Under the pieces are notes generated by a model. The model did not search any database and had not been told where the DNA came from. It saw only the letters and a list, made by a program, of their open reading frames with translations. Shown here in pieces: positions 43,987-53,640 of a DNA stretch of 64,000 nt (positions are counted from its first letter, which is position 1; the number at the start of each line of letters is the position of its first letter). The stretch spans positions 544,380-608,379 of the forward strand of contig BJHL01000001.1 of the NCBI GenBank assembly GCA_014192545.1, given 5' to 3'. A program made the translations under genes and the position numbers. This stretch comes from Phycisphaerae bacterium (lineage in GTDB: Bacteria > Planctomycetota > Phycisphaerae > Phycisphaerales > UBA1924).

Positions 43987-45009
43987 ATGCTCAGCATTTT
44001 GTCCGCCGTCGCCATCAGTGGTGTCTTGGTCGCCGCAGAACCCCAACCCGTGACGCTAATCCCGTCGCATCGCGTAGGCGACGTCATCCGCTGCGCCATG
44101 CTGACGACGATGAGCATGGACTTGCCCGAGTACGACGAGCCATTCTTGAAGAACTTCATGCAGGATTCGTTGATCGTCAACGCGCAAGACGTCACGTGGA
44201 CCATTTCGCGCGTCGAGCCTGACTTCAGCGTCATTCAGCAGAAGGGTTCTGCGAACAAAAGCGCAGCCGCCCAGCCTCAAACGACCATGACGCGGATCAT
44301 GCTTATGGCGTATGACTCGTTTTCTGAAGGTCTCGATTTCCGCGTGTCGCGTGACGGACAGATCGAAGATGTCTTGAATGCGGGCGAAGTGACAGAGCGA
44401 TTTCAAAAAGTCGCAAACGCCATGAAGAAGGAAATGGCCCCGCAACTTGAAAAAATGGACGCACTTTCGAAGCAAATTGATGGTGAAGCCTCGTCTGCCG
44501 TCGCCCTTGATATAGCTTTCAACTCTCCACAGATGCGTGAAATGGCCATCAACCGATACATTGGTATCGACCTCTTTCCCGGTGCTTGGGTGTGGGGCAA
44601 GACATTCACGCCTGGTGAGCCGCTGACGGAGAACGCGCCGGCTTCGAGCATGGTGGGAATGAGTTCCTTCGTGTCAAGTGTCGGCAACCGCACAGCGACG
44701 CTGTACGTCGTGAACGAGTACGAGGTGCGTGTGACATGGACGACGACGATGACGGTCAAGGCCAAAGAAACGAAACTGCCCGAAGTCGATCTGTCGGCGT
44801 TGCCGCAGAAAGCTCGTGATGAACACAATGCGTCGATGGACAAGATCAAGCAAATGCAGGAGCCGCAATCGTTCGAAGAAATCGGCGATATGCGGCTTGA
44901 TCGTCGCACCGGGTTTCCCATCGCGGGTACCGTCACAACTCGCGGCGGCAACAGCAGCACGCGATTGACGACCAGCGTTGTGTACAGCGCGGCAGCGACT
45001 ACCAAATAA
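43987..45009 (+). CDS. Exported protein of unknown function
   Basis: This 340-residue protein has a short signal peptide (MLSILSAVAISGVLVAAEPQ) and a mature part made of amphipathic strands with a helical middle (RFQKVANAMKKEMAPQLEKM) and a C-terminal DMRLDRRTGFPIAGTVTTRG. Such a plan is seen in uncharacterised planctomycete and bacteroidete exported proteins (DUF6263-like), which I mention with reserve. The ribosome binding site GAGGAGG is strong. A murG gene follows after 67 bases. Confidence 0.7.
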   Translation: MLSILSAVAISGVLVAAEPQPVTLIPSHRVGDVIRCAMLTTMSMDLPEYDEPFLKNFMQDSLIVNAQDVTWTISRVEPDFSVIQQKGSANKSAAAQPQTTMTRIMLMAYDSFSEGLDFRVSRDGQIEDVLNAGEVTERFQKVANAMKKEMAPQLEKMDALSKQIDGEASSAVALDIAFNSPQMREMAINRYIGIDLFPGAWVWGKTFTPGEPLTENAPASSMVGMSSFVSSVGNRTATLYVVNEYEVRVTWTTTMTVKAKETKLPEVDLSALPQKARDEHNASMDKIKQMQEPQSFEEIGDMRLDRRTGFPIAGTVTTRGGNSSTRLTTSVVYSAAATTK

Positions 45010-45076
45010 GTCTTTCAAGTGACGCGATTCACCTTCGCCCGCTTGCTCTTCGCAGTTTACCACGCCACAATCGCCC

Positions 45077-46219
45077 GTGAGCACGGACGCGTCATTCATC
45101 TTCGCAGGCGGCGGCACGGGCGGGCACATCTTCCCCGCGCTCGCTATCGCCGAGCGCATCCTTGCGATTGCTCCCAACTCGCGTTGTCACTTTCTCGTCA
45201 GCCCTCGCCCGCTTGATGCACAGATAATGAGCCGGGCGACGCTGCCTTTGCGAGACGGTTCTGCGCTCGCGGCATTCACGCAAATCGCCGCTCACCCGTT
45301 CATCGCGCGCCCCAAGCCGCTCATTCGGTTTGTGTGGAACTGGGGCCAGGGTGTTCGCGCATCACGCGAAATCTTGCGGCGAGCCAAGTCGCAGGGGCCG
45401 GTGGTGCTGGTGGCAACGGGCGGCTTCGTCGCCGCACCCGCTGCGCAAGCCGCGCGCGTGGAGCGCGTGCCGACGCTGCTGGTCAACCTCGACGCAGTGC
45501 CCGGCAAAGCCAACGTGTGGATCAGCAAACGTGCTACCCGCATCGTGACGGCGGCTCCTGCACAAGGATTTTCGTGGCCCGCCATTCCGCCAATCGTTCG
45601 TGAAGCCGCGCTTGCAACGCAGTCGCCCGAGGCCGCTCGCGAGCGACTGGGGCTTAATGCAAGCAGGCCCACGCTGCTCATCACCGGAGGCAGCCAAGGT
45701 GCCAGCAGCATGAATCAGTTCATGCTCGCGATGCTCGCGCAGCACGCAAGTGCGTTTGCAGGCTGGCAAGTGCTGCATCAAACCGGCAAAGACGCTCCCG
45801 ATGAACAACTCAGCGCCGCGTATGCTGGCGCGAATGTGCCCGCGATCGTCGCGCCGTTTGTCGATGGACTTGGCTCATGGTGGAACGCGGCAACGCTCGC
45901 ACTCGCGCGCAGCGGCGCAGGCAACGTTGCTGAAGTGTGGGCGAATCGCGTGCCGGCGATTTTCATGCCGTATCCATATCACAAAGACCAGCACCAGCGC
46001 ATCAACGCGCAAACGCTGGAACAATCTGGTGGTGCATTCGTGCACACGGATCACATCGACGCCGCGAAGAACATTGCGGACGCGGGCGCGCGTCTGCTCA
46101 CGCTTCTTCGCGAACAGGGCCGCATCGTGATGATGCGAGCATCACTGGATACGCTGGGACCAGCCAACGGCGCGGAACAAACTGCAACTATCGCACTGCA
46201 GCTCGCGCAACACCGTTGA
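45077..46219 (+). CDS. murG: UDP-GlcNAc:lipid I N-acetylglucosaminyltransferase
   Basis: This 380-residue GT28 enzyme has the N-terminal donor loop FAGGGTGGHIFPALAIAERI, VATGGFVAAPAAQAARVERV, the TLLITGGSQGASSMNQFMLA hinge, and RSGAGNVAEVWANRVPAIFM with PYHKDQHQRINA. It makes lipid II on the inner face of the cytoplasmic membrane, so this organism builds peptidoglycan, as murD also shows. The start is GTG 45077. No other mur gene is adjacent. Confidence 0.92.
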   Translation: MSTDASFIFAGGGTGGHIFPALAIAERILAIAPNSRCHFLVSPRPLDAQIMSRATLPLRDGSALAAFTQIAAHPFIARPKPLIRFVWNWGQGVRASREILRRAKSQGPVVLVATGGFVAAPAAQAARVERVPTLLVNLDAVPGKANVWISKRATRIVTAAPAQGFSWPAIPPIVREAALATQSPEAARERLGLNASRPTLLITGGSQGASSMNQFMLAMLAQHASAFAGWQVLHQTGKDAPDEQLSAAYAGANVPAIVAPFVDGLGSWWNAATLALARSGAGNVAEVWANRVPAIFMPYPYHKDQHQRINAQTLEQSGGAFVHTDHIDAAKNIADAGARLLTLLREQGRIVMMRASLDTLGPANGAEQTATIALQLAQHR

Positions 46220-46243
46220 TTTGTTCGATTTTCAACAACGCGT

Positions 46244-47044
46244 TCATCGCGCGGGAGAAACACCCGCCGGGATTCCCGTCGCCTCATTGGGCGGCTGGGG
46301 CACAAACGGAATGTACTCAAACCACCGCTGCCCGCGCGAAAAATTCGGATACGTGTACCCCGCCGAGCTCGCAAGCGGCGACGCATTGCCCTTGTACCAA
46401 CTCTGCCAATCCGCCTGTGACGTGCCAAAGTCCGCACCCGTCAGCGTGCGCAGCGAATCACGCACGCGAAGGTTTACCGGCAAGCTTTCATCGGCCATCG
46501 CCGCAATCAGCCGCTCAACCACGCGCGTCTCGCGATATTGTCCCAGCGCGCTTGCCGCTTCGACGCGAACAGACTGCTCGGCTTCTTTGCCCGCATCCAA
46601 AGCCGTGAACAACTGCGGCACAACCTCCGGATTATGCAGCCGCTGCAACGCGCGAGCGCTTGCGATGCGCACATTCACATCGGTATCTTCCACCAGCAGC
46701 TTCGCGATGGCCGGTGCATCAACCGGTGAGCCGTACGACCCCAGCGCCCGCGCGGCGATGGTCCGCACGCCCGGATCGCGATCGGTCAAGCGATCTTGAA
46801 ACAACTGCAGGTACTGTGCTTCGCCGCCATAGGTGGAACCTGCAACGTAGCTGAGCCCCTGATAGCGTTTGTTCGCATCAAACTCATCGGTCGCGAGCTT
46901 CATCGCTTCTTCGCGCGTCGGCGGCGCGAAGACTTCCAAAATGCTCTGCGCACCCGGGCGAATCTTGGCAACAGGCCCGCACGCGCTCAGCACGCATGCA
47001 GCCACGACAACTCCCAGACCGCACATTGCACGATTCACAGCCAT
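46244..47044 (-). CDS. HEAT-repeat lipoprotein
   Basis: This 266-residue protein has a signal peptide and lipobox (VVVAACVLSAC, about residue 22), then HEAT or PBS-lyase-like repeats (DPGVRTIAARALGSYGSPVD, DVNVRIASARALQRLHNPEV, SVRVEAASALGQYRETRVVE). A small C-terminal domain with WQSWY follows. The final GIPAGVSPAR is encoded by a TTT-loop palindrome (46251-46267). The repeats point to protein binding in the envelope; no partner is evident. Confidence 0.8.
   Translation of the reverse strand: MAVNRAMCGLGVVVAACVLSACGPVAKIRPGAQSILEVFAPPTREEAMKLATDEFDANKRYQGLSYVAGSTYGGEAQYLQLFQDRLTDRDPGVRTIAARALGSYGSPVDAPAIAKLLVEDTDVNVRIASARALQRLHNPEVVPQLFTALDAGKEAEQSVRVEAASALGQYRETRVVERLIAAMADESLPVNLRVRDSLRTLTGADFGTSQADWQSWYKGNASPLASSAGYTYPNFSRGQRWFEYIPFVPQPPNEATGIPAGVSPAR
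46251..46267. repeat. TTT-loop palindrome at the 3' end of the HEAT lipoprotein gene
   Basis: GCGGGAG and CACCCGC pair with one mismatch around AAA/TTT. It encodes most of the last eight residues and resembles the leuS palindrome at 56711. Confidence 0.5.
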
Positions 47045-47116
47045 TGCGGCAGTATATCGACTTGTCACGCCGCAGGTGCGGACGTTAGCAACCGCCTGTG
47101 TCGGATACGCTGTTGC

Positions 47117-47872
47117 ATGCGACCACTCTTCGGGAATGTCGTGCGATCCATCTCGGTGTTCGCCAGTTTGATTTTTTTCGCAGGCTGCGCCACAACGAAT
47201 GGCACCGATATACCCGGTACCGCGAAGGCTGATGCAGCGAACTCACAATCGGCCGCTGTCACCACGCCCACCCTCACCATACCGACAAACACAGTCTACC
47301 CCATCGGCCCATGGACGCGTGAACGCGCCATCACCGTCAATCGCAAGCCGATGACCGAACGCGCCGAGGCTTCGGCACCAAACCCGCAAGGCCAGTGGAC
47401 CGTCCACATTTCCAATCGCGAGAACAAGCCGAGTGCCGCGTGGATCGATATTCAAACCCTCACGCTTTCAAACACGCGCGAAGGCGGCGTGCAACTGCAC
47501 GAACTGACCAACTACTCGCGCCAATCGCGGGCCATCTTCACGCCCGGGCTGATCCTGTGTGGTCCAAGCATCACCAACATCCCGCACGAGTCCAAAGCGG
47601 ATATTCGTAATGTTTCAACGACCGACGAATCTGACACGCGCACCGGCACCGCTCGCGCGACGGCCGTCGCGAACCAGGCGCCCGACGGCGTGACCGCAAC
47701 GCTGACGATCACGATGGAACTCAGCCCCGCAACGATTTCGCGAACCAGCACGATCACTTGGCCTGATATGACTTCGCCGCCTTCGCGAGAAGTCACGCAG
47801 CTTTTGGTCAAAGCCGGCCCCTTCACGATCACACGCGAGACACGCATTTTCGAACAACCCGTAGCGAAGTGA
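47117..47872 (+). CDS. Lipoprotein of unknown function
   Basis: This 251-residue protein has a signal peptide with lipobox FFAGC (about residue 24), a Thr-rich spacer and a beta-sandwich-like domain (WTVHISNRENKPSAAWIDIQ, VTATLTITMELSPATISRTS). No named family is recognised. It is divergent from the HEAT lipoprotein gene across 72 bases, so the two probably share a promoter region. Confidence 0.7.
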   Translation: MRPLFGNVVRSISVFASLIFFAGCATTNGTDIPGTAKADAANSQSAAVTTPTLTIPTNTVYPIGPWTRERAITVNRKPMTERAEASAPNPQGQWTVHISNRENKPSAAWIDIQTLTLSNTREGGVQLHELTNYSRQSRAIFTPGLILCGPSITNIPHESKADIRNVSTTDESDTRTGTARATAVANQAPDGVTATLTITMELSPATISRTSTITWPDMTSPPSREVTQLLVKAGPFTITRETRIFEQPVAK

Positions 47873-48303
47873 AATATCGGGCCTGGCGACTGTGCCTACT
47901 GCCGCCCGCCGCAGCCCGACGTCGTCTCGCTCTCCTGCCAGTCTCATCAGGACGCATACGCAAAAAGTTCGGACGAACTCGCCCCATGTGCGTGACGTCT
48001 TCACTCCTAGCGTGGATCCGCGTGCAGTAACGTGTGAAAAACTGCTTGCAGTTCCCCCGTCTTGCAATCGCGCAATTCTCGCCATCGATCAGTCCATCAA
48101 CACAGCCCCTCGCAAGTTTCCATTTTCCTGCAATTCGCACCCGCGTCTCCCCAACAACGCCTCGGTAACGAGGATGGTTCCCGTTCGTACCAGCCTGCAC
48201 CGTCGTACGCTCGCACCCGCCCCCTCGGTTATTGCTCGCGAAAACGAGTCTTCAACCGCATACCCCAGCCCGGTCGCGCGAGCGACTCATCGGAGATTCT
48301 CTC
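47873..48303 (+). other. Intergenic region upstream of the efflux operon, nothing recognised
   Basis: The 431 bases contain only short, low-quality frames. They should hold the promoter of the efflux operon; I see no clear boxes, repeats or RNA gene. Confidence 0.4.
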
Positions 48304-49620
48304 GTGTGGAAGTGGCTCATCGCCATCGTCGTCGTGCTTGTCGCGCTCATTGCTGGTGCGGCTTGGTTCGCGAAGAGTTCCGGCCTCGCCGACAAGCTCG
48401 AGAAGCAGTTCAACCCCAAGCTCAAGTCGGTTGAAGTTCGCTTTGATTCGCCCACTCGCGGCAAGCTCGTGCGCACCATCAACGCCCCAGGCGAACTGGA
48501 ACCGAAAACGAAAGTTGAAATCAGCGCACAAGTCAGCGCCCGCATCTTGGAGTTGCCTTTCCGCGAAAACCAGACGGTCAAGGAGGGCGAACTGGTCGTT
48601 CGCCTCGACGCCCGCGACCTCAAAGCCTTGCTCGACAGTGCCAACGCACAACTCTTGAGTGAAGAAGCCCGCCTCGAAGGCGCGCGCGCGTCGCTCGCCA
48701 ACGCCGAAGCAGAACTCTCACGCCGACAAAAACTCGTCGCATCAGGTGACATCGCGAAGACCGACCTCGAAACCGCCCAGTTGCAATACGACACGGCTCT
48801 CAGCACGCTCCGCCAGGTTCAACACGGCATCGACATCGCGAAGGCCAACATCACTCGCGCCGAGAAGGACCTCGACAACACGATCATCAAGAGCCCGATG
48901 AATGGCGTCATCACCAAGCTCAACGCCGAAGTTGGCGAGACAGTGGTCGTTGGCACCCTCAACAGTCCGGGCAGTGTCATTCTTGAAATCGCCGATCTTG
49001 ACACCATGCGGCTCATCGCTCGGGTTGACGAAGCCAACATCGCTCGCGTCAAGGATCAACAAACCGCGACTGTTTATGTCAACGCGTTTCCGGATCTCAA
49101 GATTCCCGGCGTTGTCGAAACCATCGGCCTCAAGCGCGAGCAAGACACCAACGGCACTCGCTACTTTGAAACCAAGGTCCTCATTGAGCGCCCGCGCGAT
49201 CTGCTGCTGCGTTCGGGCCTCACGGCGAATGTTGACATCGACGTCGACAGTTACGACGACGTCATGAAGATTCCCAGCCAAGCCGTGCTTGATCGCGCGG
49301 TCGACGATTTGCCTGCCGACATCGTCAAAGACAATCCCAATATCGAGCAAGGTAAGAAGTTCACGCGCATCGTCTTCATCGAAAGGGACGGCAAGGCTCA
49401 CGCTGTTCCCATTACCACTGGCGCCAGCGACAGCACCAGCACCATTGTGAAATCAGGCCTCGAGGCGACCGATCGCATCGTCACCGGTCCCTTCAAGGCT
49501 CTCACTGATCTCACGCACGGCCAGCTCATCGTTGAACAAGGTAAAGGTGACGCCAACAAGCCAACCGCCACGCTCCCCAGCCCCGAAGAAGGCGGCCGCC
49601 GCCGTCGCCCCCCAAGCTAA
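48304..49620 (+). CDS. MacA-like periplasmic adaptor (membrane fusion protein)
   Basis: This 438-residue protein has an N-terminal membrane anchor (LIAIVVVLVALIAGAAWFA), a lipoyl/biotinyl-like hairpin split by a long coiled coil (about 90-180), and beta-barrel parts (IIKSPMNGVITKLNAEVGET, VARVDEANIARV…, LLRSGLTANVDIDVDSYD). This is the plan of MacA/HlyD adaptors linking an inner-membrane ABC transporter to an outer-membrane channel. The GTG start 48304 has CGGAG upstream. The downstream genes are its ATPase, permease and channel. Confidence 0.92.
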   Translation: MWKWLIAIVVVLVALIAGAAWFAKSSGLADKLEKQFNPKLKSVEVRFDSPTRGKLVRTINAPGELEPKTKVEISAQVSARILELPFRENQTVKEGELVVRLDARDLKALLDSANAQLLSEEARLEGARASLANAEAELSRRQKLVASGDIAKTDLETAQLQYDTALSTLRQVQHGIDIAKANITRAEKDLDNTIIKSPMNGVITKLNAEVGETVVVGTLNSPGSVILEIADLDTMRLIARVDEANIARVKDQQTATVYVNAFPDLKIPGVVETIGLKREQDTNGTRYFETKVLIERPRDLLLRSGLTANVDIDVDSYDDVMKIPSQAVLDRAVDDLPADIVKDNPNIEQGKKFTRIVFIERDGKAHAVPITTGASDSTSTIVKSGLEATDRIVTGPFKALTDLTHGQLIVEQGKGDANKPTATLPSPEEGGRRRRPPS

Positions 49621-49686
49621 CCACTTCCTTTCTTCTTTTTCCTTCTTCCTTTCTTCGTCACTCCGTCACTCCGTCACTTTTCTCTC

Positions 49687-50502
49687 ATGTCCATCCGCAT
49701 CCGCAATCTCGCCAAGGTCTACCGCATGGGCACCGAAGAGGTTCACGCTCTTCGCGGCGTTGACCTCGACATAGGCGACAACGAATTCGTCGCCATCATG
49801 GGCGCATCCGGCAGCGGCAAAAGCACGCTCATGAACATCGTGGGCTGCCTTGACCGCCCCACCAGCGGCACATATGAACTGGGCGATATCCGCGTTGAAA
49901 AAATGAGCGCAACCAAACTCGCAAGTGTCCGCAATCGCGAAATTGGTTTCGTCTTCCAAAGCTTCGAACTGCTGGGCAGGGCCACCGCGCTCAAGAACGT
50001 CATGCTTCCGATGCTCTACTCCGCCCAGTGGTGGGGCGCACGCAAACGAGCCAAAGACGCCCTGGCCAGCGTGGGCCTGGCTGAACGCATGGGTCACAAA
50101 CCAAACCAACTCTCCGGCGGCCAAAAGCAACGCGTTGCCATCGCGCGAGCCTTGGTCAACAAGCCCCGCATCCTGCTCGCTGACGAACCCACCGGCGCGC
50201 TCGACAGCAAAACCAGCGAAGACATCATGGCGCTCTTCCGTGAATTGCACAACAAAGGCCAGACCGTGATCCTCGTGACGCATGAAGAAGACATCGCTGG
50301 TTACGCCAATCGCATCATCCGCCTGCGTGACGGCCGCATCGTGAGCGACTATCCGACCGATAAAGACCCCGTACACCAAGATTACATCCAGCGCGCGCTT
50401 GAGCACGCCCAGCGCATGGCCGACGACAACGCACAAACGCAGTCCAAGTCCGCCGCTTCACTCGCCGCCGTTTCAGCATCGCTGGCTGGAGGCGCATCAT
50501 GA
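49687..50502 (+). CDS. MacB/LolD-type ABC transporter ATPase
   Basis: This 271-residue ATPase has Walker [11 protein letters not shown]-loop VFQSFELL, signature [15 protein letters not shown], Walker [14 protein letters not shown] and the switch His in LVTHEED. It belongs to the LolD/MacB cluster that powers tripartite efflux or lipoprotein transport. The C-terminal tail (about 235-271) is Ala/Ser-rich. Its stop overlaps the permease start by four bases. Confidence 0.95.
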   Translation: MSIRIRNLAKVYRMGTEEVHALRGVDLDIGDNEFVAIMGASGSGKSTLMNIVGCLDRPTSGTYELGDIRVEKMSATKLASVRNREIGFVFQSFELLGRATALKNVMLPMLYSAQWWGARKRAKDALASVGLAERMGHKPNQLSGGQKQRVAIARALVNKPRILLADEPTGALDSKTSEDIMALFRELHNKGQTVILVTHEEDIAGYANRIIRLRDGRIVSDYPTDKDPVHQDYIQRALEHAQRMADDNAQTQSKSAASLAAVSASLAGGAS

Positions 50503-51740
50503 CGCTGCTTCGCATCCCCGTGCTCACGGTCGGCACCGCCGTGGCTCAAATCTGGGCCAACAAAGTCCGCAGCATGCTCACGACGCTGGGCATCATCATC
50601 GCCGTCGCGAGCGTCATCATCGTCAGCAGCGTTGCCGTGGGCCTCAAGCAATACATGCTTGATCAGTTTGCCAGCTTCGGCGCCAACAAAGTCTGGATCT
50701 TTCCCGATTGGCCCGACGATCAGCCCGAACGCTACACCTGGCGGCAAGTTCGCATCACGCCCGAGCAAGCCCGCGGCCTGCTGGAAAATTGCCCCAGCCT
50801 CAAACGCATCAGTCCCATCATGAACTTGCAGGCTCGCGTGCAGATAGGCGACAAACTCCGCGACTTCGTGAAGGTCGAAGGCATCAGTCCCGACTGGCAC
50901 GAAATCGAACAGCGCTTCGTCACGGTTGGCCGACCATTCAAAAGCATCGACGAAGAAGAGAAAGCCCAAGTCTGCCTCATCAACGACAAAGGCGTCGAAG
51001 AATTGGGCCTGCCCGCCGACCCAACCGGCACTGTTGTTCTGCTCGACAGCCGCCGCTTCACCATCATCGGCGTCGTTGAAACCAAAACCCCTAGCCCACT
51101 TTTCGGCGGCCGCAACGAAACCAAAGTCGAAATGTTCATCCCGTTTTCAACCGGGGAACTCATGCGGCCTGAGCCGGGCATGTACATCGTCGGTCAGACT
51201 CGCGGCGCCGAATTCGTCGATGACGTCAAAGCCGAAGTGCGCTTCTACATGCGCCGCGCCCGGGGCTTGGGTCCGGGCGAACCCAACACCTTCGGCGTTG
51301 AAGCCATCGATCAAGTCATCGGCGAATTCAACAAAATCGCCGCCGCCTTCAGCGTGGGCCTCGCGGGGCTCGTGGGCATCAGCCTCGTCGTCGGTGGCAT
51401 CGGCATCATGAACATCATGCTCGTCAGCGTGAGCGAGCGCACCCACGAAATCGGCTTGCGCAAGGCTGTTGGCGCGCAGCCCGCCGTCATCATGCTGCAG
51501 TTCCTCGTTGAAGCTGTCGTGCTCTGTCTCGTCGGCTGCGCAATCGGCATCGTCTTGGGCGCGGGCGTCATCATGCTGCTCAAACTAGCGCCCGACTCAC
51601 CCGTTGGCAAGAGTGAAATTCCCGTCTGGAGCCTCATCCTCTCCGTCGGCTTCTCAGCTTTCACCGGCGTGGTCTTCGGCATGGGCCCCGCCATCAAAGC
51701 TGCAAGCCTTGATCCCATCGAGGCGTTGAGACATGAGTGA
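50499..51740 (+). CDS. MacB/FtsX-type ABC permease
   Basis: This 413-residue permease has a first membrane segment ([20 protein letters not shown]), a large periplasmic MacB domain (about 60-280), and three C-terminal membrane segments ([20 protein letters not shown], then [20 protein letters not shown], then a last one near 385). The conserved [16 protein letters not shown] loop couples to the ATPase. It ends DPIEALRHE, typical of MacB permeases. It transmits force to the periplasm rather than moving substrate through the inner membrane. Confidence 0.95.
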   Translation: MTLLRIPVLTVGTAVAQIWANKVRSMLTTLGIIIAVASVIIVSSVAVGLKQYMLDQFASFGANKVWIFPDWPDDQPERYTWRQVRITPEQARGLLENCPSLKRISPIMNLQARVQIGDKLRDFVKVEGISPDWHEIEQRFVTVGRPFKSIDEEEKAQVCLINDKGVEELGLPADPTGTVVLLDSRRFTIIGVVETKTPSPLFGGRNETKVEMFIPFSTGELMRPEPGMYIVGQTRGAEFVDDVKAEVRFYMRRARGLGPGEPNTFGVEAIDQVIGEFNKIAAAFSVGLAGLVGISLVVGGIGIMNIMLVSVSERTHEIGLRKAVGAQPAVIMLQFLVEAVVLCLVGCAIGIVLGAGVIMLLKLAPDSPVGKSEIPVWSLILSVGFSAFTGVVFGMGPAIKAASLDPIEALRHE

Positions 51741-51743
51741 TGC

Positions 51744-51790
51744 GTGTGCGAAGTGCCAGAGTGCAAAGTGCCAGAGTGCGAAGTTTGGAA
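51744..51790. repeat. Short direct repeats between permease and channel genes
   Basis: AAGTGCCAGAGTGC occurs twice in tandem with related flanks. The repeat lies just upstream of the TolC-like start and extends the open frame at its 5' side, but is unlikely to be translated. Confidence 0.55.
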
Positions 51791-51797
51791 AGGGTGT

Positions 51798-53561
51798 ATG
51801 AGGACGTCTGAATCAACCCCATTGTCGCTGCATGTGCAACACGCAACCGCACTCCTTTGCGTCTCGGCGTCACTGAGCCTCTGCCTGCTCGGAGGCTGCT
51901 CGGTCCTGCGAGATCCCTTCGTTCCTCGCGATGACGATTACGCGCGCTCGCTCGCTCTTTCGCGCCTGCGCGAAGTGCCCGCAGCAAACTACACCGACAA
52001 CCGCGCCCCCGCCGTCGATCTCAACAATCGCCAAACCGTCATTGACGCCGTTACCGCCAATCGAATGTCCTATCTCGCCCGCGAACGCGTCGATCTGACC
52101 ATCGAAGATTGCCGCCGCAGTGCAATCGAGAACAACCTCGATCTCAAAGTCTCGCTCATCGACCCGGCAATCGCCCGCGAAACCGTCACCGAAGAAGACA
52201 ACAAGTTCAACAGCCTCTTCTCGCTCGAAGCCAGCTACAACGACAGCCGCCAAAGCACCGGCAGTCGCGTCAGCACGCAAGGCACCAAGCGATTCACCAT
52301 CGAACCCAGCATCCGCATCCCCTCCCGCACCGGCACCACCATCGACGTCGTGCCGCTTCGCCTCGAGCGCACCGAACAACAAAGCGAATTCGCGGAACAG
52401 CCGCAGTTCATTTCGCTGGGTCCCTCGGTCAGCATCAGCCAGCCGCTGCTTCGCGGTGCGGGCCGCCGCGTGAACATGGCCGCGCTTCGCATCGCAGGCT
52501 ACAACGTGCAATCTGCTGAACTGCGTACCAAACTCGAGTTGATTCGCCAACTCAGCGACGTCGACCGCGCGTATTGGCGTCTCTACGCCGCTCGCACAAC
52601 CCTCGACGTGCGCGTGCAACAGTTTGAACTTGCTCAGGCTCAGCTCGAAAAGGCACGCCGCCGCGTGCAAGAGGGCCTGTCGCCACAAGTCGAAGTCGAT
52701 CGCGCCCTCTCAGGCGTCGCCCAGCGGCTCGAAGGCATGCTGCTCGCGCAGAACGATGTCCTCTCGCGCCAGCGCGACCTCAAGCGCATCATCAACAAAC
52801 CCGACCTGCCCATCGACGCCGAAGCCCTCGTCGTCCCCAGCTCACCGCCCGATCCTGTCGAGTATCTCTTTGATCGCACGCAACTGCAAGAGCAAGCCGT
52901 TGCCAATCGCGCCGAACTGCTCGACCTTGAGGTACAACTCGCCGCCGACGCTGCCCGCGTCCTGCTCGAGCGCGACGGCACTCTCCCCGACGTGCGTTTC
53001 CTCGCAAGTTATGGATTTAGTGGCCTCGACGAAAACCCAGGCAGCGCCATCGACAGCATGTTCGATCAGCAAAGCCGCGCATGGAGCATTGGTGCCAGCA
53101 TTAGCACGCCGCTCGACAACGAAGAAGCCCGCGCCCGCCTCCGCCGTGCATTGCTCACGCGCGTGCAGCGCCTTACTAGCAAACAAGCCCGCGAACAAAC
53201 CGTGCGCGTCGAAGTGCTCACGGCTATCGACAACATGACCACTAGCTGGCAACGCATCCTTGCGGCTCGCCAGGCCGCTCTCACCGCCGCCGTCGCCCTC
53301 GACAGCGAACAACGCCAGTTTGATCTCGGCCGCGTCACTTCAACCGACGTGCTCGACCAAGCCAGCGTCGTCGCCGAAGCCCAGCTCGCGGAAGTGAACG
53401 CTCTCGCCGACTACCAAATCGCGCAGATCGATCTCGCCGTCGCCACCGGCACACTGATGGGCGCCACAAAGGTCGATCTCGACCACACGCCGCTGATCAA
53501 CATCAACGACGCCGACCCAACGGAAGAAGTGCCCGGCCAACTCAACACACCACAGCGCTAA
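51798..53561 (+). CDS. TolC-like outer-membrane channel lipoprotein
   Basis: This 587-residue outer-membrane factor has a signal peptide with lipobox LLGGC (about residue 36), and two tandem OEP domains with long coiled coils (QQFELAQAQLEKARRRVQEG, SKQAREQTVRVEVLTAIDNM) and LGPSVSISQPLLRGAGRRVN. Together with the adaptor, ATPase and permease upstream it completes a MacAB-TolC type system in one operon. GGAAAGGG precedes ATG 51798. The cargo is unknown. Confidence 0.92.
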   Translation: MRTSESTPLSLHVQHATALLCVSASLSLCLLGGCSVLRDPFVPRDDDYARSLALSRLREVPAANYTDNRAPAVDLNNRQTVIDAVTANRMSYLARERVDLTIEDCRRSAIENNLDLKVSLIDPAIARETVTEEDNKFNSLFSLEASYNDSRQSTGSRVSTQGTKRFTIEPSIRIPSRTGTTIDVVPLRLERTEQQSEFAEQPQFISLGPSVSISQPLLRGAGRRVNMAALRIAGYNVQSAELRTKLELIRQLSDVDRAYWRLYAARTTLDVRVQQFELAQAQLEKARRRVQEGLSPQVEVDRALSGVAQRLEGMLLAQNDVLSRQRDLKRIINKPDLPIDAEALVVPSSPPDPVEYLFDRTQLQEQAVANRAELLDLEVQLAADAARVLLERDGTLPDVRFLASYGFSGLDENPGSAIDSMFDQQSRAWSIGASISTPLDNEEARARLRRALLTRVQRLTSKQAREQTVRVEVLTAIDNMTTSWQRILAARQAALTAAVALDSEQRQFDLGRVTSTDVLDQASVVAEAQLAEVNALADYQIAQIDLAVATGTLMGATKVDLDHTPLININDADPTEEVPGQLNTPQR

Positions 53562-53574
53562 TTGAGCCAAGCCA

Positions 53575-53625
53575 ATCTATCTCCTGCCTCTCTCTGTGCC
53601 TCTGCGCCTCTGTGGTGAACGAATT
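53575..53625. repeat. Dispersed CTCTGTGCCTCTGCGCCTCT-type repeat
   Basis: This C/T-rich stretch ending in GTGGTGAAC is similar to the one at 9240-9310 and lies between the convergent channel and leuS genes. Confidence 0.45.
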
Positions 53626-53640
53626 GCCCAGCACCCGCGT